Shown here: one piece after another, positions 13,304 to 15,301 of the stretch | Position numbering within the stretch: position 1 is the first letter of the stretch | Layout of the letters: every line of letters begins with the position of its first letter | Source of the DNA: an uncultured Lentisphaeria bacterium | GTDB lineage: Bacteria > Verrucomicrobiota > Lentisphaeria > Victivallales > Victivallaceae | Assembly (NCBI GenBank): GCA_937888615.1 | Contig: CALABZ010000361.1 | Location: forward strand, 1 to 15,301 | Direction of reading: 5' to 3' | DNA length: 15,301 nucleotides | Translations under genes and position numbers: made by a program | Notes under the pieces: model-generated | What the model saw: only the letters and a program-made list of their open reading frames with translations | Databases searched by the model: none | What the model was told of the DNA's origin: nothing

Positions 13304-14481
13304 GATTCTTCGGGTTCGTCTGTTTTGGGGGGCTGGGGCAGGATATGGAGCCGCCGCCCTATTCTGGGGAAGCGCAGCAGGATCGAAGTCCCTTTGCCTT
13401 CCCTGGATTGTACGGAAATGGACGCGCCATGCTCGCGCATGACCCGTTCGATAATCATCATGCCGATGCCGGAGCCGTCCTTTTTCGTGGTATGGAAGGG
13501 CTGGAAAAGGCGGGAGAGGTGCTCCGCGCTGATGCCCTGGCCGGAATCGACGAATTCAATGGTTACGTAGTCGGCGTCGAATTCACTGGAGATAGCCAGG
13601 CTGCCGCCCTCGGGCATGGCCTGGATCGCGTTTTTGATGATGTTGTAAAAGGCTTGTTTGAGCTGTGCCGCGTCGCCGGAAATCATCGGGAGCACTTCGG
13701 GATGGGAGAAATTGACCGTGATGCTGCGGTTGTCGATTTCCTTGTCCATGAACTTCAGGGTCTCAATCAGCAGCGCGCCGAGGTCGAGCGGGATAAGTTT
13801 CGGGTGACCGGGACGGATAGCGCGCAGGAACTGGTTGATGATGTTGTCGAGGCGTTCGACCTCGCCGCGGGCCACGCGGATCATTTCCGTCGCCTCAGCA
13901 CGGTCGAATTCTTCGCCGTCGTCGTTCAACTCTTGCTGGAGGAGCTGCAAATTCAGGTAGAGGCTGTTCAGCGGGTTGCCGATTTCATGGGCGACTTCGG
14001 CGGCCAGCATCGACACCGCGCGGTCGGTTTCGGCCTCGAGTTCCTTCAGAGTGCGGCTGCGGCTTTCGGTGATATCGCGCAGGATTACGGTGCCGAGACC
14101 GCTTTCCGCGCCGTGGGGCATCAGGTAAAAATGGACGTAACGGTGGACGGGGTACATGATCTCGACTTCCTGGCTGGAGAGGCGGAGCCATTCCTCCTCG
14201 TCGAGTTCCATGATTTTGCGCCAGTTGACGTTGCCGAGGAACTGGGAGAGCCGGATATTGGACAGGTCTTCGGGCAGGCCGAGGATTTCGGCGGCGGCAT
14301 GATTGTGATAGATGATCCGCAGGTCGTGGTTGATCACCAGGATACCCTCCTGCATGGCGTTCAGCAGTGTATCAAGGAATCCTTTTTCATGGTATAATTT
14401 CAGCAGGAAGGACTGCAAATTGCTGGAATCCATCGAGTCCATCCGCTGAATCAGGCGGTCGATAAATTTTTGCTTGGGCAT
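13300..14481 (-). CDS. Soluble PAS-containing sensor histidine kinase (NtrB-like)
   Basis: 393 residues with no membrane segment or signal peptide. Residues about 35-140 form a PAS domain (LLNAMQEGILVINHDLRIIY, then TVILRDITESR). The HisKA segment has the phospho-acceptor H165 in AAEVAHEIGNPLNSL. The HATPase domain has the N box with N284 (YNIIKNAIQAMPEGG), D312 in VDSGQGIS, the F region LFQPFHTTKKDGSG and the G2 box GSGIGM. The tail is proline-rich (LPQPPKTDEPEES). A cytoplasmic PAS kinase of this kind usually pairs with NtrC-type regulators and reads an internal metabolic cue. AGGAGAGTGAC lies just before the ATG at 14481-14479. It heads the leftward operon and overlaps the TIM-barrel gene by 4 nt. 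The cue is unknown. Confidence 0.93.
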   Translation of the reverse strand: MPKQKFIDRLIQRMDSMDSSNLQSFLLKLYHEKGFLDTLLNAMQEGILVINHDLRIIYHNHAAAEILGLPEDLSNIRLSQFLGNVNWRKIMELDEEEWLRLSSQEVEIMYPVHRYVHFYLMPHGAESGLGTVILRDITESRSRTLKELEAETDRAVSMLAAEVAHEIGNPLNSLYLNLQLLQQELNDDGEEFDRAEATEMIRVARGEVERLDNIINQFLRAIRPGHPKLIPLDLGALLIETLKFMDKEIDNRSITVNFSHPEVLPMISGDAAQLKQAFYNIIKNAIQAMPEGGSLAISSEFDADYVTIEFVDSGQGISAEHLSRLFQPFHTTKKDGSGIGMMIIERVMREHGASISVQSREGKGTSILLRFPRIGRRLHILPQPPKTDEPEES

Positions 14482-14512
14482 TCGTCACTCTCCTAAAAAA
14501 TCCAGATGAGAC

Positions 14513-14540
14513 AATTTGGCACAGTTCGGCGAAAAGTCAA
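14513..14540 (-). promoter_or_regulatory. Candidate promoter for the kinase operon
   Basis: On the reverse strand TTGACT (14540-14535) is followed after 16 nt by CAAATT (14518-14513). The -35 is the same hexamer as in the two better promoters of this window, but the -10 matches only 3 of 6, as might be expected of a weak or activated promoter. The leader to the ATG would be about 25 nt. Confidence 0.35.
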
Positions 14541-14623
14541 GTGTGAAAACGGAGAATATGGGGAGAGACGGCGAAATCCCTGCTCGACTAAATATATTTT
14601 TATCCATTTGTTGAAAAAAGATT

Positions 14624-14651
14624 TTGACTTTTGCTCCCTGAGGTGTATATT
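14624..14651 (+). promoter_or_regulatory. Sigma-70 promoter of the GAPDH gene
   Basis: TTGACT (14624-14629) and TATATT (14646-14651) are 16 nt apart in an AT-rich stretch. This is the same -35 and spacing as the GH38 operon promoter. The predicted start is near 14658, giving a leader of about 80 nt, longer than others in this window. No riboswitch-like fold was recognised in the leader. Confidence 0.7.
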
Positions 14652-14737
14652 ACCCACTCAATGATCGATGTTTCCGCTGACCGGGGAACCGTGTGTTCGC
14701 GGAGATTTAATTTAGCAACCAAAAAGGAAAAATTGAA

Positions 14738-15301
14738 ATGGCTATCAAAATTGGCATCAATGGTTTCGGGCGTATCGGCCGTATGGTTTTCCGCGCCGCC
14801 GTCAAGAACTTCCAGGATATCGAAGTTGTCGGTATCAACGACCTTCTGGATCCGGATTATCTCGCTTACATGCTGCAGTATGATTCCGTGCATGGCCGTT
14901 TCTGCGGCGATATCGCGGTCGAAGGCAATACCCTGATCGTCAACGGCAAGAAAATTCGCCTGACCCAGGAAAAGGACCCCGCCAATTTGAAATGGAATGA
15001 AGTCGGCGCCGACATCGTCGTCGAATCCACCGGCCTCTTTCTGACCAAGGAAACCGCCGAAGCCCATATCAAGGCCGGCGCCAAGAAAGTCATCATGTCC
15101 GCTCCGTCCAAAGACGACACCCCGATGTTCGTTTTCGGCGTCAACTGCAAGAGCTATGCCGGACAGGCCATCATCTCCAACGCCAGTTGTACCACCAACT
15201 GCCTGGCCCCGATCGCCAAAGTCCTGAACGACAAGTTCGGCATCAAGCGCGGCCTGATGACCACCGTTCACGCTGCCACCGCCACCCAGAAGACCGTTGA
15301 T
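14738..15301 (+). CDS. gap: Glyceraldehyde-3-phosphate dehydrogenase, type I (3' end cut by window edge)
   Basis: The first 188 codons of a protein that is normally about 335 residues. The Rossmann start MAIKIGINGFGRIGRMVFRA carries the GxGRIGR dinucleotide motif, and D35 in VVGINDLLD marks NAD rather than NADP preference. Further marks are YDSVHGRF (48-55), VVESTGLF (94-101) and KVIMSAPSKDD (117-127). The active site SNASCTTNCLAP contains nucleophile C151, and H178 in TTVHAATATQKT is the general base. It catalyses the reversible oxidative phosphorylation of glyceraldehyde 3-phosphate in glycolysis/gluconeogenesis. AGGA (14725-14728) lies 9 nt before the ATG. It is divergent from the kinase operon and probably driven by its own promoter. 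Confidence 0.98.
   Translation, partial: MAIKIGINGFGRIGRMVFRAAVKNFQDIEVVGINDLLDPDYLAYMLQYDSVHGRFCGDIAVEGNTLIVNGKKIRLTQEKDPANLKWNEVGADIVVESTGLFLTKETAEAHIKAGAKKVIMSAPSKDDTPMFVFGVNCKSYAGQAIISNASCTTNCLAPIAKVLNDKFGIKRGLMTTVHAATATQKTVD

Overview
The window looks like a chromosomal segment of a Lentisphaerota (Victivallales-type) or closely related PVC-group bacterium. The evidence is a pseudopilin-like protein with the [24 protein letters not shown]-type N-terminus embedded in a glycan-degradation operon, a large secreted DUF4838 protein, an SGNH hydrolase with a GxDLY domain, and NtrB/NtrC-type regulators. This assignment rests on gene content only. Coding density is high. No tRNA, rRNA, CRISPR array or transposase gene was seen.

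Left part (1-2912). A ribulose-phosphate 3-epimerase gene runs leftward off the window edge. Divergent from it is a compact rightward set: a small membrane protein, two lipoproteins with clear lipoboxes, and lexA. Gaps are 25 nt or less, or the genes overlap, so they look co-transcribed.

Central part (3038-10417). An SGNH/GDSL hydrolase ends at a strong rho-independent terminator. A near-consensus promoter (TTGACT-N16-TATAAT) then drives what looks like one long carbohydrate operon. It holds a GntR-type winged-helix domain fused to a GH38 alpha-mannosidase, split into two reading frames by a -1 shift near 5104-5155. It continues with a pseudopilin-like protein and a 909-residue secreted DUF4838 protein.

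Right part (10418-14481). Four genes are read leftward as a tight operon: a soluble PAS/HisKA/HATPase histidine kinase, a xylose-isomerase-like TIM-barrel protein, a sigma-54 response regulator, and a HIT-family protein. The kinase and TIM-barrel genes overlap by 4 nt, and the TIM-barrel gene stops 6 nt before the regulator. The regulator is broken: a perfect 26-bp inverted copy of its own DNA-binding helix sequence sits in the linker, creates a stop codon and leaves the Fis-type HTH out of frame. This is the most unusual structure in the window. It is either a template-switch mutation or an assembly/amplification chimera.

Right edge (14482-15301). A divergent promoter region precedes the 5' half of a type I glyceraldehyde-3-phosphate dehydrogenase gene.

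Together the genes suggest a glycan-degrading heterotroph with central carbon genes at both edges, an envelope/SOS operon, a mannose-glycan locus and a cytoplasmic two-component system of unknown stimulus. Two adjacent loci carry disruptions, so sequence accuracy should be verified before biological conclusions are drawn.
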